64,000 nucleotides of DNA from Actinomyces sp. oral taxon 414 (GCF_001278845.1 NZ_CP012590.1:3410001-3474000), one strand, 5' to 3'. Shown: positions 1 through 9,048, numbered from the stretch's first letter. The notes: generated by a model from the sequence alone, not told the origin. Made by a program: numbers and translations.

Positions 1-3000
1 GCGCGCGATCTCCACCGCCAGCGTGCGCAGGAGGTTGGAGCGCCCCGAGCGCGGGGCCCCGGCCACGCCCAGGTGACCGGCCCTGGTGTAGTCCCAGGTC
101 ATGGGCCGCTGGGCCTGCTCGCCCGGCAGGTCCTCCAGCCCGATGACCAGGGGCGGCAGGAACCCCGGGGCCCCGTCGGCGTCGGCGGTCGCATCATCGC
201 GGCCGCCGACCCGGTCGAGGGTGATCAGGGCGGGCAGCGGCTCGAGCCAGGGGCGGTGGGGGGCGGGCAGCCCGGTGGTCCGCCGGGCCTGGAGCATGGC
301 GTCGACCAGCGCGGCCAGGTCCGTGGGCACGGACACGTCCTCCTCGATCACCGGGCCCGACGGCGCGGGCCGGGACAGGCCCTCCAGGGTGACCGGCTCG
401 AGGCTCGGGGCGGCGGTGCGCACCGCCCCGGTCGGGCGCCCGCCCACGCGGGAGGCCTGGAAGGGCAGCAGGCGCCCGTGCCCCAATCGCGCGTAGGCCC
501 TTCCCGGAATCGACGGCGGGATGTGCGCCGAGGCGCCGGACTCCACCACGTCCTGGGAGTCGCCCTCGTCGGTCACCCGCAGCGCGATGCGCAGGTTCGT
601 GTTCGACTTGATCTCCGCCGAAACCACGCCCGCCGGCCGCTGGGTGGCCAGGACCAGGTGCACCCCCAGGGACCGGCCCCGGCGGGCGATGTCCACCAGG
701 CCGGTGACGAAGTCGGGGAGCTCGGCCACCAGGGCGGCGAACTCGTCGATGATGAGCATGAGGCGGGGCATGGGCTCGTCGCCCGGCCCCAGCGCCGCCG
801 TGTAGTCCTCGATGTCCTTGGCGTCGGCGCGGGCGAGCAGGCGCTCCCTGCGCCGCAGCTCCGCCCCCAGCGACTCCAGCGCCCGGCCGGTCAGGTGGCC
901 GTCCAGGTCGGTGACCATGCCCACCGTGTGGGGCAGGCGCGCGCAGTCCTTGAAGGCGGCCCCGCCCTTGTAGTCCACCAGCACGAAGGTCATCGACTCG
1001 GGCGTGTTGAGCGCGCACAGGGAGGCGATGAGGGTCTGCAGCAGCTCGGACTTGCCCGAACCGGTGGTCCCGGCCACCAGGGCGTGGGGCCCGTCCGCGC
1101 GCACATCCAGGGAGAACAGGCCCTCGGCGTCCTCGCCGATGACCGCCCGTGTGCTCGCCCGGCCCCCCTGCCAGCGGGAGAGCACCGCCGCCGCGTCCGG
1201 CTCCGGCATGCCGATGACGTCCAGCAGCCGCGAGGAGCGGGGGATCGCCCCCGCGTCCCCCTGGGCGGAGACGTCCCGCAGCGGCGCCAGGGCGCGCGCC
1301 ACCCGCTGCGCCCAGCCGGCGGGCACCAGGTCCAGGCTCACCTGCTCGATATCGTCCTTGTCGGTCTGCGACACGCCGGCCCAGGGCTCATCGGCCGCCA
1401 CCACAGCCCGGCACTCCTCCGGCAGGGACACCCGGTCCTCGTCCAGGCACAGCAGCCTGATGCCCGCCGCCGGGCCCTCGCGCAGAACCCGCACCATGCC
1501 CGGCACCAGGCGCAGGGCGCGGGCGCCGTCGAGCACCACCAGGGTGAACGCGCCCGGGGCCGCTCCGCCCGCGGCGCCGGCCGCCTCCTGGCGCCGCTCG
1601 ATCAGGGACACCAGGGCGCCCACCTGGCGGGCGATCGTGTCCTCGTCCATGGCGGCCCGCACCCGGGCCCCGGTCCCCTCGGGGGCCCGGGCGTGGGGGA
1701 GCCAGCAGGTCCACGCCCACTCTTCGCCCGCCCGCGCGCCCAGACCGGGATCCACGAGCACCATGAGGTCGAGCTCGGCCGGGGAGTGGAGCACGGCGCA
1801 CTGGGCGAGCATCCACCGGGCCGTCTCCCGGCGCTTCTCCCCGGCGATCCCGGCGACCCCCAGTCGGCCCAGCGGCACCGACACGGGCACGTCCGACGCC
1901 GACCAGGCGAACGGCTCCTCCCAGCCCGCCCGGTCGGGCAGCCTCAGCTCGACCTCGCTGGGCAGGTCCGCCGTCCCCACCCGCAGATCCAGCCAGTCGG
2001 GGTCGTGGATGCGCCTCTCCCACAGCCCCGCCCTCGGGCCCGTGGCCCGCAGCATGACCTCCGCCGCATCCGGGTGGTCGAGCCGGCGCGCGCGCCGCTC
2101 CTCCACCAGCGCCCTGAAGGCCGCCCTCTCCGCCTCGCGCTTCTGCTCCCGGAAGCGGGCCACCGCCTCGCGGTGCATCTTCTTGGCCCCCGAGCGCGTC
2201 GCCAGGCGGTTGCCGATCATCATGAGCGGGGACAGCAGCATGAACAGCAGCGACATGACGCGGTGCGTGATGAAGAAGGTCGCCCCGCCCATGACCAGCG
2301 GGGCCAGCAGCATGATCGGGGAGAACGGCTGCTTGCGGGGCGCGGTCGGCTCCTGCGGCACGGTGAACACCGCCGACCGGGCTGGCCGCGCCAGCCGCGG
2401 CGGACGGTTGAAGTCCAGGGTCGGCGCCCCCCGGCTCGCCGTGACGACGGCGTCGGCCGCGGGCACCGGCCCGATCATGAGCTGGGTGCGCCCCAGGCTC
2501 AGGACGGCCTCCCGCGTCCAGGCGGCCGGCTCCGACAGCGCCCGGCGGTCCAGCTCGACCAGCCTGCGGGGGGCGTCCGGATCCAGCTCCTCATGATCCG
2601 GCAGCGCGACTCGACCAGCCGCGCCGCGCCGATCCCGCCGTGCGCGCCGTCGCCCGCCCCGCGCGCGCCTCCCCCCGCGCGCGCCGTCGTGCCCCGAAGG
2701 GGTCTCCTCCTCCGCCCCGGCCTCCTCGGCCCCCCGACGGCGCAGGACCAGGGGGCCGGGCAGCGCCCGGGCCCGCACCGGACGCGCGGGCGCCTTCAGA
2801 TCTGCCGCGCCCTCCATCGCCTCCACCCTCACGCGGGCCCCGGCCTCCACCCGCACCCGCACCAGGGGCCGGTCCGCCCCGGGGATCACGACGTCGCAGC
2901 CGGCGCCCCCCACGGTGTACTCGCCCAGGCCCAGCCGGTGCACGCACCCGGCGCCCGGACCGCCCACCACGCGCAGCTCCACCACCCCGTCGGGCTCATC

Positions 3001-3321
3001 GACGTCGGGCGCGGGCCCCTCAAGACCCACGAGCGCGCCGTCGCGCACCACCCCCTCCTCCAACCGGACCCCCGGATCCAGCAGCGCGTCGCCGACCCAC
3101 AGGGCCGGGGCCGGCGGGGCGCCCGTCGCCTTCCCACTGGCCCCCAGCGCCACCACCACCGGGTCCGGCGCGACAGGACCCGCAACGGCCCCGGCGCCCG
3201 CCAGCGCCCGGGCCAGATCCGCCACCGTGGCCCCCTCCTGTGCTCGGACCAGGACGTCCGTGCACTCCCCCGGCGCCGCACCCGGCCCGGCCACACCGAT
3301 CAGCAGCTCCACAACCAACAC
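1..3321 (-). CDS. Type VII secretion FtsK/SpoIIIE ATPase, EccC/EssC-like (3' end beyond window)
   Basis: Motor ATPase expected to drive WXG100-type substrates through a type VII secretion channel. The visible 1107 codons hold an FHA-like segment (LGEYTVGGAGCDVVIPG, about residue 127), an Arg/Gly-rich linker, two membrane segments near residues 340-385 (starting FSPIMLLAPLVMGG), and a first ATPase domain with Walker A GTTGSGKSELLQ (about residue 753) and Walker B RLMLIIDEFAALV (about 860). A second domain begins at the window edge with a degenerate P-loop, AGAPRSGRSNLL, where Arg replaces the usual Lys. The FHA-plus-two-TM front end is EssC-like. The start is GTG 3321, because an in-frame stop lies at 3334-3336 and GGGGAGA precedes it; GTG 3312 is an alternative. 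EccB, EccD and mycosin are not in this window. Confidence 0.9.
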   Translation of the reverse strand, partial: MLVVELLIGVAGPGAAPGECTDVLVRAQEGATVADLARALAGAGAVAGPVAPDPVVVALGASGKATGAPPAPALWVGDALLDPGVRLEEGVVRDGALVGLEGPAPDVDEPDGVVELRVVGGPGAGCVHRLGLGEYTVGGAGCDVVIPGADRPLVRVRVEAGARVRVEAMEGAADLKAPARPVRARALPGPLVLRRRGAEEAGAEEETPSGHDGARGGRRARGGRRRARRDRRGAAGRVALPDHEELDPDAPRRLVELDRRALSEPAAWTREAVLSLGRTQLMIGPVPAADAVVTASRGAPTLDFNRPPRLARPARSAVFTVPQEPTAPRKQPFSPIMLLAPLVMGGATFFITHRVMSLLFMLLSPLMMIGNRLATRSGAKKMHREAVARFREQKREAERAAFRALVEERRARRLDHPDAAEVMLRATGPRAGLWERRIHDPDWLDLRVGTADLPSEVELRLPDRAGWEEPFAWSASDVPVSVPLGRLGVAGIAGEKRRETARWMLAQCAVLHSPAELDLMVLVDPGLGARAGEEWAWTCWLPHARAPEGTGARVRAAMDEDTIARQVGALVSLIERRQEAAGAAGGAAPGAFTLVVLDGARALRLVPGMVRVLREGPAAGIRLLCLDEDRVSLPEECRAVVAADEPWAGVSQTDKDDIEQVSLDLVPAGWAQRVARALAPLRDVSAQGDAGAIPRSSRLLDVIGMPEPDAAAVLSRWQGGRASTRAVIGEDAEGLFSLDVRADGPHALVAGTTGSGKSELLQTLIASLCALNTPESMTFVLVDYKGGAAFKDCARLPHTVGMVTDLDGHLTGRALESLGAELRRRERLLARADAKDIEDYTAALGPGDEPMPRLMLIIDEFAALVAELPDFVTGLVDIARRGRSLGVHLVLATQRPAGVVSAEIKSNTNLRIALRVTDEGDSQDVVESGASAHIPPSIPGRAYARLGHGRLLPFQASRVGGRPTGAVRTAAPSLEPVTLEGLSRPAPSGPVIEEDVSVPTDLAALVDAMLQARRTTGLPAPHRPWLEPLPALITLDRVGGRDDATADADGAPGFLPPLVIGLEDLPGEQAQRPMTWDYTRAGHLGVAGAPRSGRSNLLRTLAVEIAR

Positions 3322-3516
3322 TCTCCCCAGGGACTAGGACGCGCATCACGCTACCAGCCGCAGCCGGTCGACGGAAGAACCCCCGATGAAGGCCGACAAA
3401 ACCGGCCACGGCGATCACGGCGGGCGCCCCGTTCGGCCGCGACGACCACTTCGACAACCGCGGCGGCCCCGCGCGGAAGCGAAGCGCCGCCGCGGGCCCC
3501 GCACGGAAACGTCCCG

Positions 3517-3594
3517 GCCCGCGAGAACGTACCTCTAGCAGACGTTCTCGTGGGTTAAGTGACGTTCTCGCGGGTCGCCCGGCGATCTCGTGGG
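3517..3594. promoter_or_regulatory. Repeated GACGTTCTCGYGGG boxes upstream of the EccC-like gene
   Basis: The box occurs at 3541-3554 and 3561-3574, with a weaker copy at 3581-3594, at exactly 20-bp spacing (two helical turns). An inverted copy lies at 3517-3530. The cluster sits 200-270 bp upstream of the GTG at 3321, in a stretch (3322-3641) with no other gene. This is the geometry of a cooperative operator. Which protein binds is unknown. Confidence 0.4.
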
Positions 3595-3641
3595 CCGGGC
3601 TGCGTCACGACATGCGAGACGCCGTCCCATTTATTCCGGCA

Positions 3642-4379
3642 TCAGGTGGCGGCCGGAACTCTGGTGTAGCGCTGATCGGGTCCAGCGGCGATCGGGGGGA
3701 CGGAGGGGACGACGACGGCAGCGAGAGCACGCATTCCCTCCACGGCGTCCTCCCCGTAACCCTGGTTTGGCTTTTCGACGAATAGTTGAAATTGCAAGAC
3801 ATGGCTGTCGGGGTAGAGCCACACAAATTGAATATCCGTGATGACTCCTGTGCCGGTGGAGTCGGTAGACCAGATATATCCTCTCCCCTCTACATCATTC
3901 AGCACCAATGGGTCGTATCCTTCTTCATCCAGATCGTCAAAAGACTGTCTTCCATGAATGTCCACATATCCGCCGGGCCTGTAGGAAATGTGAAACACGC
4001 TCAGCATAAGGTCCCCCGAACCGCCCATCCCGCGGATCCTGCAGTCAAAATCGTCCTGACCGGGCCTGCCCGAATAACTGCTGTGCGAGTATTCATAGTC
4101 GGTGGGTCGGAAGGAGAAGGCGTCCCGGACGAGTTGCGCGGGTACGACACCACACAGGCTCTCGTCGTTCAGGAACGTGGTGAGCGGGGACGGGGACGGA
4201 AACAACGCAACGACCCGGCCAGCGACGCCGCGGGCGCATTTTACCAGCACCACGACCAGCACCGCGCACACCAGCGCGCGCATCATCCACTGCATCAGAC
4301 GGAGCAGGACCGGGACGCCACGGTTTCTCCGTACACTCCCGCGCCCGCATCTTCGCGCAGGCGCACCATCATTGCCCAT
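3642..4379 (-). CDS. Membrane-anchored exported protein of the local YPD lipoprotein family
   Basis: A 245-residue protein with no assigned function. It has an Arg-rich N-terminus, one hydrophobic segment (MMRALVCAVLVVVLVKC, about residues 30-46) and an extracytoplasmic domain. Shared with three other proteins in this window (17.8-20.3 kb) are a first Cys motif (SLCGVVP), a second Cys (DFDCRIRG), an aromatic-Tyr-Pro-Asp motif (WLYPDSHVLQF) and a Pro-rich tail. I chose ATG 4379 because AAAGGA lies at good spacing; an ATG at 4499 in the same frame would add 40 residues but lacks a clear site. The proximity of secretion genes suggests a surface role, which is inference only. Confidence 0.6.
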   Translation of the reverse strand: MGNDGAPARRCGRGSVRRNRGVPVLLRLMQWMMRALVCAVLVVVLVKCARGVAGRVVALFPSPSPLTTFLNDESLCGVVPAQLVRDAFSFRPTDYEYSHSSYSGRPGQDDFDCRIRGMGGSGDLMLSVFHISYRPGGYVDIHGRQSFDDLDEEGYDPLVLNDVEGRGYIWSTDSTGTGVITDIQFVWLYPDSHVLQFQLFVEKPNQGYGEDAVEGMRALAAVVVPSVPPIAAGPDQRYTRVPAAT

Positions 4380-4521
4380 TCTTATCATCCTTTTAATTGT
4401 CCTTACGGCGGGGGCCGTCTTTGCTGCTGCTCTCGTGAGCATGCTCATATCCGTGGGATTGCCCAGTCGAAACAGCATCTTCGAGTTTGCCGAGTACATC
4501 GAGATCGTCCTCGTTCGTCAC

Positions 4522-4700
4522 TGAGCCTTTCTCACCAGGAACGGCGGCCCAGGGCCGGGGATCGGCGCGGTGGTGCGGGAAGGACGGGCGCGGAGTGGGG
4601 TGGTGCGCACGGAGACACAGTCCTGCGTCGCTCCCGGCCCTCCCGCGTCATCAGGCCGATCTCGGCCAATTCGGGGGGTCTTTCTGGTGAGAAGGGTTCA
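4522..4700. mobile_element. MITE-like repeat, copy 1 (TIR TGAGCCTTTCTCACCAGGA)
   Basis: A 179-bp non-coding element with 19-20 bp imperfect terminal inverted repeats: TGAGCCTTTCTCACCAGGA on the left and the reverse complement of TGAACCCTTCTCACCAGAAA on the right. The interior is homologous to 19322-19503 in opposite orientation. No transposase is encoded. Confidence 0.6.
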
Positions 4701-4811
4701 ATGCGACTCTCCTGACGTAGTCGACGTACGTCCTACTCCTGCACTCCGGATGCCTGACGGAGCCGTCCCGTTGGTCGGCGTTCGTGTTCGGGTACAGGGG
4801 TATGTCACCGA

Positions 4812-5030
4812 TTATCGCCCGTACTGGGGCGTCGGGCACGCCCGGGCGAGTGAAGGCGGCGGTGGCGGGGCCACGGTGGCGGGAGCGGCGGTGGCGGGAC
4901 CCACGGCGGGAGCGGCGGCGATGGGCACGAGCCGAGGACCTGCGGCCGGAACCGTGCACCCGACCGCCAACAGACCCACCATGACCACCATGACGATCCC
5001 GCGCCCCCGTGCGAACCGCATTCGCCGCAT
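4812..5030 (-). CDS. Small lipoprotein at the end of the Tad operon
   Basis: A 72-residue peptide with an Arg-rich start, hydrophobic core and lipobox (GLLAVGC, Cys near residue 24), then an Ala/Pro-rich tail. It starts at ATG 5030, overlapping the stop of the preceding gene by one base (TGATG), so it is probably translationally coupled to the Tad operon. The tail (VAPPPPPSLARA) has no recognisable domain. A pilus-associated lipoprotein is possible, as is a truncated remnant of a longer one. Confidence 0.55.
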   Translation of the reverse strand: MRRMRFARGRGIVMVVMVGLLAVGCTVPAAGPRLVPIAAAPAVGPATAAPATVAPPPPPSLARACPTPQYGR

Positions 5031-7726
5031 CAACCCACTTCACGACGACGAACCCCCAGGCCCCGGCCCGGCGCGAGATCCTCCACGAGCGCGGCCGTGC
5101 CCGGACTGACGTGGCGCAGGTCGTCGGCCCCGGCCGTATCCAGCAGGGCGCCCACGCGCTCGGTGAGCCGCTCGTGGCCGCGCATCGCCGCCAGGCGCAG
5201 GTCCGCCTGCCACAGGCGCTGGTCCAGCTCGACCACGCCCAGCCCCACCGCGATCGCCGCGGCGGCGCCCTCGGGGTCGTCCCGGCCGAGCAGCGCCGCC
5301 ACGCGCAGCGCGGAGTCGGTGATGAGGGCCTCGGAGTCGTGGGCGGTGCGCAGGCGCGCCAGCCACGCGTAGCGCCCCGGCTCGGCGCCCTCGCACACGC
5401 GCCCGCGCACGAGCCGGAGCGCCTCCTGGAGCAGGCGGAGCTCCTCCGCCCGCGGCGAGCGCCGGGCCGCGGCCGCGAGCGCGCGTAGCACGTCCCAGTC
5501 CACGACGACGTCCGGACCGAGCACGAGCCGGCCCTCCTCGTCCTCGCGCAGCCGGGTCGCCCCCGTCTCGTCGTCGCCCAGCCAGACGCGCAGCCGCTCG
5601 ATGGACGCGGTCACGACGTCGCCGGTGACGCCCAGCGGCCAGATCATGGAGGCGAGCACCCGCGGGTGGAGGCCGTCGCGGTTCAGGGCCAGGCACGCGA
5701 CCGCCTCGGTGAGGAGGGGCAGGCGCTCCGGCTCCACCGCCCCGGGGGCCATGACGGTGGCCGGTCCGAGGACCTGGACGCGCACGGGGGCGCTGCGCAG
5801 GGCCGCCGTCGTGACGGGGGGTCGTGGCGGATCGGGGGCGTCGGGGCGCCCGCTGCTCCGCTCGGAGGCGAAGAGTTCGCGCAGGCAGGCCAGGTCGTGC
5901 TCGGTGGCGCGGGTGACTCGCACGCCCACGCCCAGCGGCTCGACGCGCGCCGTACCCGCCGTGTCCACCTCGATCCGCCACCGGGCGCCGCCGCCGGTGC
6001 GCACGAGCACGGTCTCGCGGCTGTGGGGGGAGACCGCCTCCTGCTGGCCGGTCGCCAGGACGACGCGCCGGGGGCCGGAGCGCCGGCGCCGGCCGGTGAG
6101 GACGTCGGCCGGCTCCGGGGCGCCCAGGGCGGCGGCGAGGTCGTCGGCGCGTTCCAGGCGCCTGCCGCACAGTTCGTGCAGGGTCTGGGGCAGGCCGACC
6201 CCGGTGACCCGGATCCGGGCCGACCAGGGGTTGATGCACAGCTCCAGGGCGAGGGCCGCGATCACCTCGGCGGCCATGGACGGCGCGCCGTTGACGGCGA
6301 CGTCGCCGTCCACCAGGCTCAGGTCGATGAGGACGTCCGTCCCGCGCTCGTCGCGGCCCAGGGTGACCAGGCCGGTGCCCACGCGCGCGGGCTCGTCCGG
6401 GGCGGTGATGACGGCGTCGCGGGCGAGGGCCCAGATCCACCCCTCGCGCCGCGCCCGCCAGGGCTGCGGGGCCTGCGGCATCGGGCGGGAGAGGAACAGG
6501 GTCACGGCCTCGTCGTCGACCCCGGCGGCGTAGGGGGCGGGTGGGGCGCTCAGGGCGGACAGGGAGCGCAGCGCCGTATCGAGGCGCTCGGCGCGGTCGG
6601 GGTCCGCCCCGATCCTCAGCAGCCGCTCCAGTTCGCCGGCGTCGGGTCGGGGCAGCAGCCAGGAGCCGTAGCGGCGCCGTCGGACGAGCAGGGAGAGCAC
6701 GGCGGCGCCGGTCAGCGCGCCGAGGGCCGGGGCCTGCGTCGGGGCGACGTCGGCCATGCGCTCGGCGGCGGTCGTGGCCGACCCCCCGGTGAGGCCGTCG
6801 GCGCCGGTCGCGGCGGTCTGCCGGGCGGGGGCGGGCGCCGGGGTCGGGGTGTCGGGGGCCGGGGCGGGGGAGACCGCCTCGACGCGGGGGATGTCGGCGG
6901 CCTCCTCGGGCATAATGAGGTACCAGTTCGGCTGGATGAGGCGGGCGAGTTCCAGGGCGCGCCCGTCGGGCTGGACGCGGCCGGCGTTGAGGTCGTAGAT
7001 CTGCTGGTAGGCGCGCCCGTCGCCCAGCGAGCGCTCGGCGATGTCCCAGAGGTTGTCGTGGTAGTGGCCCTGGGGCGGCTGGACGACGTAGACGCGCCGC
7101 CCCACGAGCTGGGCCCCCACTTCCGGGTCGAGCACCGCATCGCCCAGCCTGTAGGTGACGTCCCCGGCCTCCTGCGCCGCCTCTCCGGCGACCGCGGCGT
7201 CGTCCTCCTGCGCCGTCTGTGCCGCCTGCGGCGACTGGTCCGCCTGTGCCCCGTCCTCGGCCTGCACGGCGGCGACCGGCTCGGAGGCGGGCGCCAGGAC
7301 GACGGGCGCCGCGGTCGCCGGGGAGGCGGCAGTGGTCACGAGCAGCGCCGCGATGACCAGGCGCCGCGCGAGGGTCTGCATGCCCCCGGACAGCGGCACG
7401 TGCCGGGGCAGGCCATTGCCCCGCAGCGCGGAGACCGCCTCCACCGCCGCGCACACGGTGAACTGGAGCCACGCCAGCCACAGCACCCAGATGAGTACGC
7501 CCAGGAGGGCGTTCACGCTCACGGCGCCGGTGAGGACGGCGAGGGACAAACCGGAGGGGATGGGCGGCGGGCCGAGGGTGAGCAGGAGCAGGGCCGGCAT
7601 TCCCAGGACGACGGCGAGCAGCGCCAGGCCGGCTCCCGCCGAGCGCCACGCCGAGGAGCGCTCGGAGGCCGTCGGGGCGCGGAACCGCTGGGGGCCGAGC
7701 GCGGCGGCGGACGAACGGGGCGCCAT
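5030..7726 (-). CDS. LysM and BTAD (SARP-like) domain membrane protein of the Tad locus
   Basis: An 898-residue protein. The first 140 residues carry three hydrophobic segments (for example LALLAVVLGMPALLLLTLGP). A LysM-like domain near residues 190-260 (YVVQPPQGHYHDNLWDIAERS) follows an Ala/Gln-rich stretch, then another membrane segment near 325 (ALTGAAVLSLLV). The last 260 residues resemble the winged-helix plus bacterial transcriptional activator domain of SARP proteins (VQVLGPATV, then TPR-like helices). This architecture recurs at actinobacterial Tad loci; its role is unknown, perhaps linking cell-wall state to pilus output. The start is ATG 7726, 2 bp after the tadG-like stop. Confidence 0.8.
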   Translation of the reverse strand: MAPRSSAAALGPQRFRAPTASERSSAWRSAGAGLALLAVVLGMPALLLLTLGPPPIPSGLSLAVLTGAVSVNALLGVLIWVLWLAWLQFTVCAAVEAVSALRGNGLPRHVPLSGGMQTLARRLVIAALLVTTAASPATAAPVVLAPASEPVAAVQAEDGAQADQSPQAAQTAQEDDAAVAGEAAQEAGDVTYRLGDAVLDPEVGAQLVGRRVYVVQPPQGHYHDNLWDIAERSLGDGRAYQQIYDLNAGRVQPDGRALELARLIQPNWYLIMPEEAADIPRVEAVSPAPAPDTPTPAPAPARQTAATGADGLTGGSATTAAERMADVAPTQAPALGALTGAAVLSLLVRRRRYGSWLLPRPDAGELERLLRIGADPDRAERLDTALRSLSALSAPPAPYAAGVDDEAVTLFLSRPMPQAPQPWRARREGWIWALARDAVITAPDEPARVGTGLVTLGRDERGTDVLIDLSLVDGDVAVNGAPSMAAEVIAALALELCINPWSARIRVTGVGLPQTLHELCGRRLERADDLAAALGAPEPADVLTGRRRRSGPRRVVLATGQQEAVSPHSRETVLVRTGGGARWRIEVDTAGTARVEPLGVGVRVTRATEHDLACLRELFASERSSGRPDAPDPPRPPVTTAALRSAPVRVQVLGPATVMAPGAVEPERLPLLTEAVACLALNRDGLHPRVLASMIWPLGVTGDVVTASIERLRVWLGDDETGATRLREDEEGRLVLGPDVVVDWDVLRALAAAARRSPRAEELRLLQEALRLVRGRVCEGAEPGRYAWLARLRTAHDSEALITDSALRVAALLGRDDPEGAAAAIAVGLGVVELDQRLWQADLRLAAMRGHERLTERVGALLDTAGADDLRHVSPGTAALVEDLAPGRGLGVRRREVG

Positions 7727-7728
7727 GG

Positions 7729-8196
7729 TCACAGGCCCCCCGCAATGCCCGACTCCGCCTCGGCGGTGCCCGACACGGTCACGGTCACGGACCTCATGCC
7801 CAGCATGGAGAGCATGAGGGTGGGGACCTGCTGGTGGGCGGTGACGGTCACCGTATTGCCCGAGGTGGTCACGCTCACCCCGCCGAGGTCCATGTCCGTC
7901 GTCGAGGCGAGGTAGGTGCGGGCCGCCGTCCGCGCCGCGCCGGGATCGAGCACGACGTCGAGCGAGCCGCGCAGCCCCTCGGTCAGGACCTCCTGGGCGC
8001 CGGCGCGCGCCGCCTGCTCGCACACGTCGGTCAGGGTGGTCCGGGCGTTGAGGACGCGTCCGCCGTCGATGCACAGGCCGGCCAGCAGCATGAGAACGGC
8101 GACGACGCAGACGGCGAAGACGGAGGTGGAGCCGCGCTCCGGGCGGTCGGGGCGGGCCGGTGAGCGGGCGGGGCGATTGCCCGTGCGGGGCTTCAT
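7729..8196 (-). CDS. TadG-like pilus assembly protein (Rv3660c/TadE-G family)
   Basis: A 155-residue protein with a basic N-terminus, then a pseudopilin-like helix (RGSTSVFAVCVVAVLMLLAG) and an extracellular domain rich in Val/Thr. It matches the short TadG-like/Flp-assembly proteins that follow TadE in actinobacteria, probably a minor pilin or pilus-anchoring subunit at the membrane. Its start overlaps the upstream TadE stop as ATGA (8193-8196). Confidence 0.75.
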   Translation of the reverse strand: MKPRTGNRPARSPARPDRPERGSTSVFAVCVVAVLMLLAGLCIDGGRVLNARTTLTDVCEQAARAGAQEVLTEGLRGSLDVVLDPGAARTAARTYLASTTDMDLGGVSVTTSGNTVTVTAHQQVPTLMLSMLGMRSVTVTVSGTAEAESGIAGGL

Positions 8197-8618
8197 GCGG
8201 TTCCTCTCATGGTGTCGACCGGTGAGCTCGCCTCCGCGGTGATCGTCGTCGTCCCGGGCAGGAGGACGAGTCCGAGGTCGGCGAGTTCGACCTGGCAGCT
8301 GACCCGGACGGTGACGCTGCCGCCGGCGCGGAAGTCGGCCGTCGAGGTGGTCGCGGTGCAGTCGGCGGAGGCCGTCTGGGCCCGGGCCAGCGCCGCGGAG
8401 GCCGCCGCCGCGGCGCTGGGGGCGGAGCGCTCCAGGGAGGCGGCGCGGGCGGCGTCGCGCGCCGCGGCCCGCGTCATGCCCTCCGCGGAGACGTAGCGGC
8501 CGCCGGCGACGGCGATGAGGACGACCATGAGCAGGACGGGCACCAGGACGACCATCTCCACCGACATGGAGCCGTGCTCGCGGTCCGGCCGCGGGGCGGC
8601 CCGGCGGGTGCGCTTCAC
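8193..8618 (-). CDS. TadE-like minor pseudopilin (second copy)
   Basis: A 141-residue protein with the TadE signature: a short basic leader, then EHGSMSVEMVVLVPVLLMVV, a hydrophobic helix with the conserved Glu, and 'TRAAARDAARAASL'. A C-terminal beta-rich domain follows. The start is GTG 8618, overlapping the previous stop as GTGA and preceded by GGGGGAA. It probably forms a minor pseudopilin with the neighbouring TadE-like protein. Confidence 0.8.
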   Translation of the reverse strand: MKRTRRAAPRPDREHGSMSVEMVVLVPVLLMVVLIAVAGGRYVSAEGMTRAAARDAARAASLERSAPSAAAAASAALARAQTASADCTATTSTADFRAGGSVTVRVSCQVELADLGLVLLPGTTTITAEASSPVDTMRGTA

Positions 8619-9016
8619 GAGTTCCCCCGGAATTCCTCGATGGGCGAGGTGACGGTGGCCCTCACCCGGGGCGTCAGCCCCCCGAAGACGTCCATGGCGC
8701 TGCCCGTGACGGTCACGGTCACGGCGCCGCCGTCCACCGAGGCCTCGACGACGACGTCGGTCAGGCCCGAGCCGGCTAGGTTCTGCGCGTAGGCGGCGGC
8801 GTCGGCCCGCGCCGCGGCGAGCGCGGCGTCGTCGTGGGCGCCGGTGCGCAGCGTGCGCGCGGCCTCCCGGGCGGTCGTCATGGCCACCTCGTTGCCGTAC
8901 CAGGACAGCCCGGTCTGGACGGCCAGGAGGATGATGAGCAGCAGCAGCGGGAAGAAGACGAGGAGTTCGACCGAGGACGCCCCCGCCTCCCCGCGCAGAT
9001 GACGCAACCGTTTCAT
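8615..9016 (-). CDS. tadE: TadE-like minor pseudopilin (first copy)
   Basis: A 133-residue protein: MKRLRHLRGEAGASSVELLV begins with a basic leader, a type IV prepilin-like processing site and the conserved Glu, followed by a hydrophobic helix (FFPLLLLIILLAVQTGL) and AMTTAREAARTLRTG typical of TadE. ATG 9016 was chosen because the leader fits it; an in-frame upstream extension lacks pilin character. It lies between flp and the second tadE. Confidence 0.8.
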   Translation of the reverse strand: MKRLRHLRGEAGASSVELLVFFPLLLLIILLAVQTGLSWYGNEVAMTTAREAARTLRTGAHDDAALAAARADAAAYAQNLAGSGLTDVVVEASVDGGAVTVTVTGSAMDVFGGLTPRVRATVTSPIEEFRGNS

Positions 9017-9048
9017 CGGCGGTTCTCCGCGGACGGCGACCGGCCCGC

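Noticed and set aside
73..3558. A 1161-codon plus-strand open frame opposite the EccC-like gene
   Set aside because: It is rich in Gly, Arg, Pro and Gln with no domain, lies antisense to clear FtsK motifs, and is the usual high-GC shadow frame.
4651..5043. A 130-codon minus-strand frame around the small lipoprotein and MITE
   Set aside because: It runs through the MITE and has no domain; the lipoprotein frame with lipobox and coupled start is better supported.
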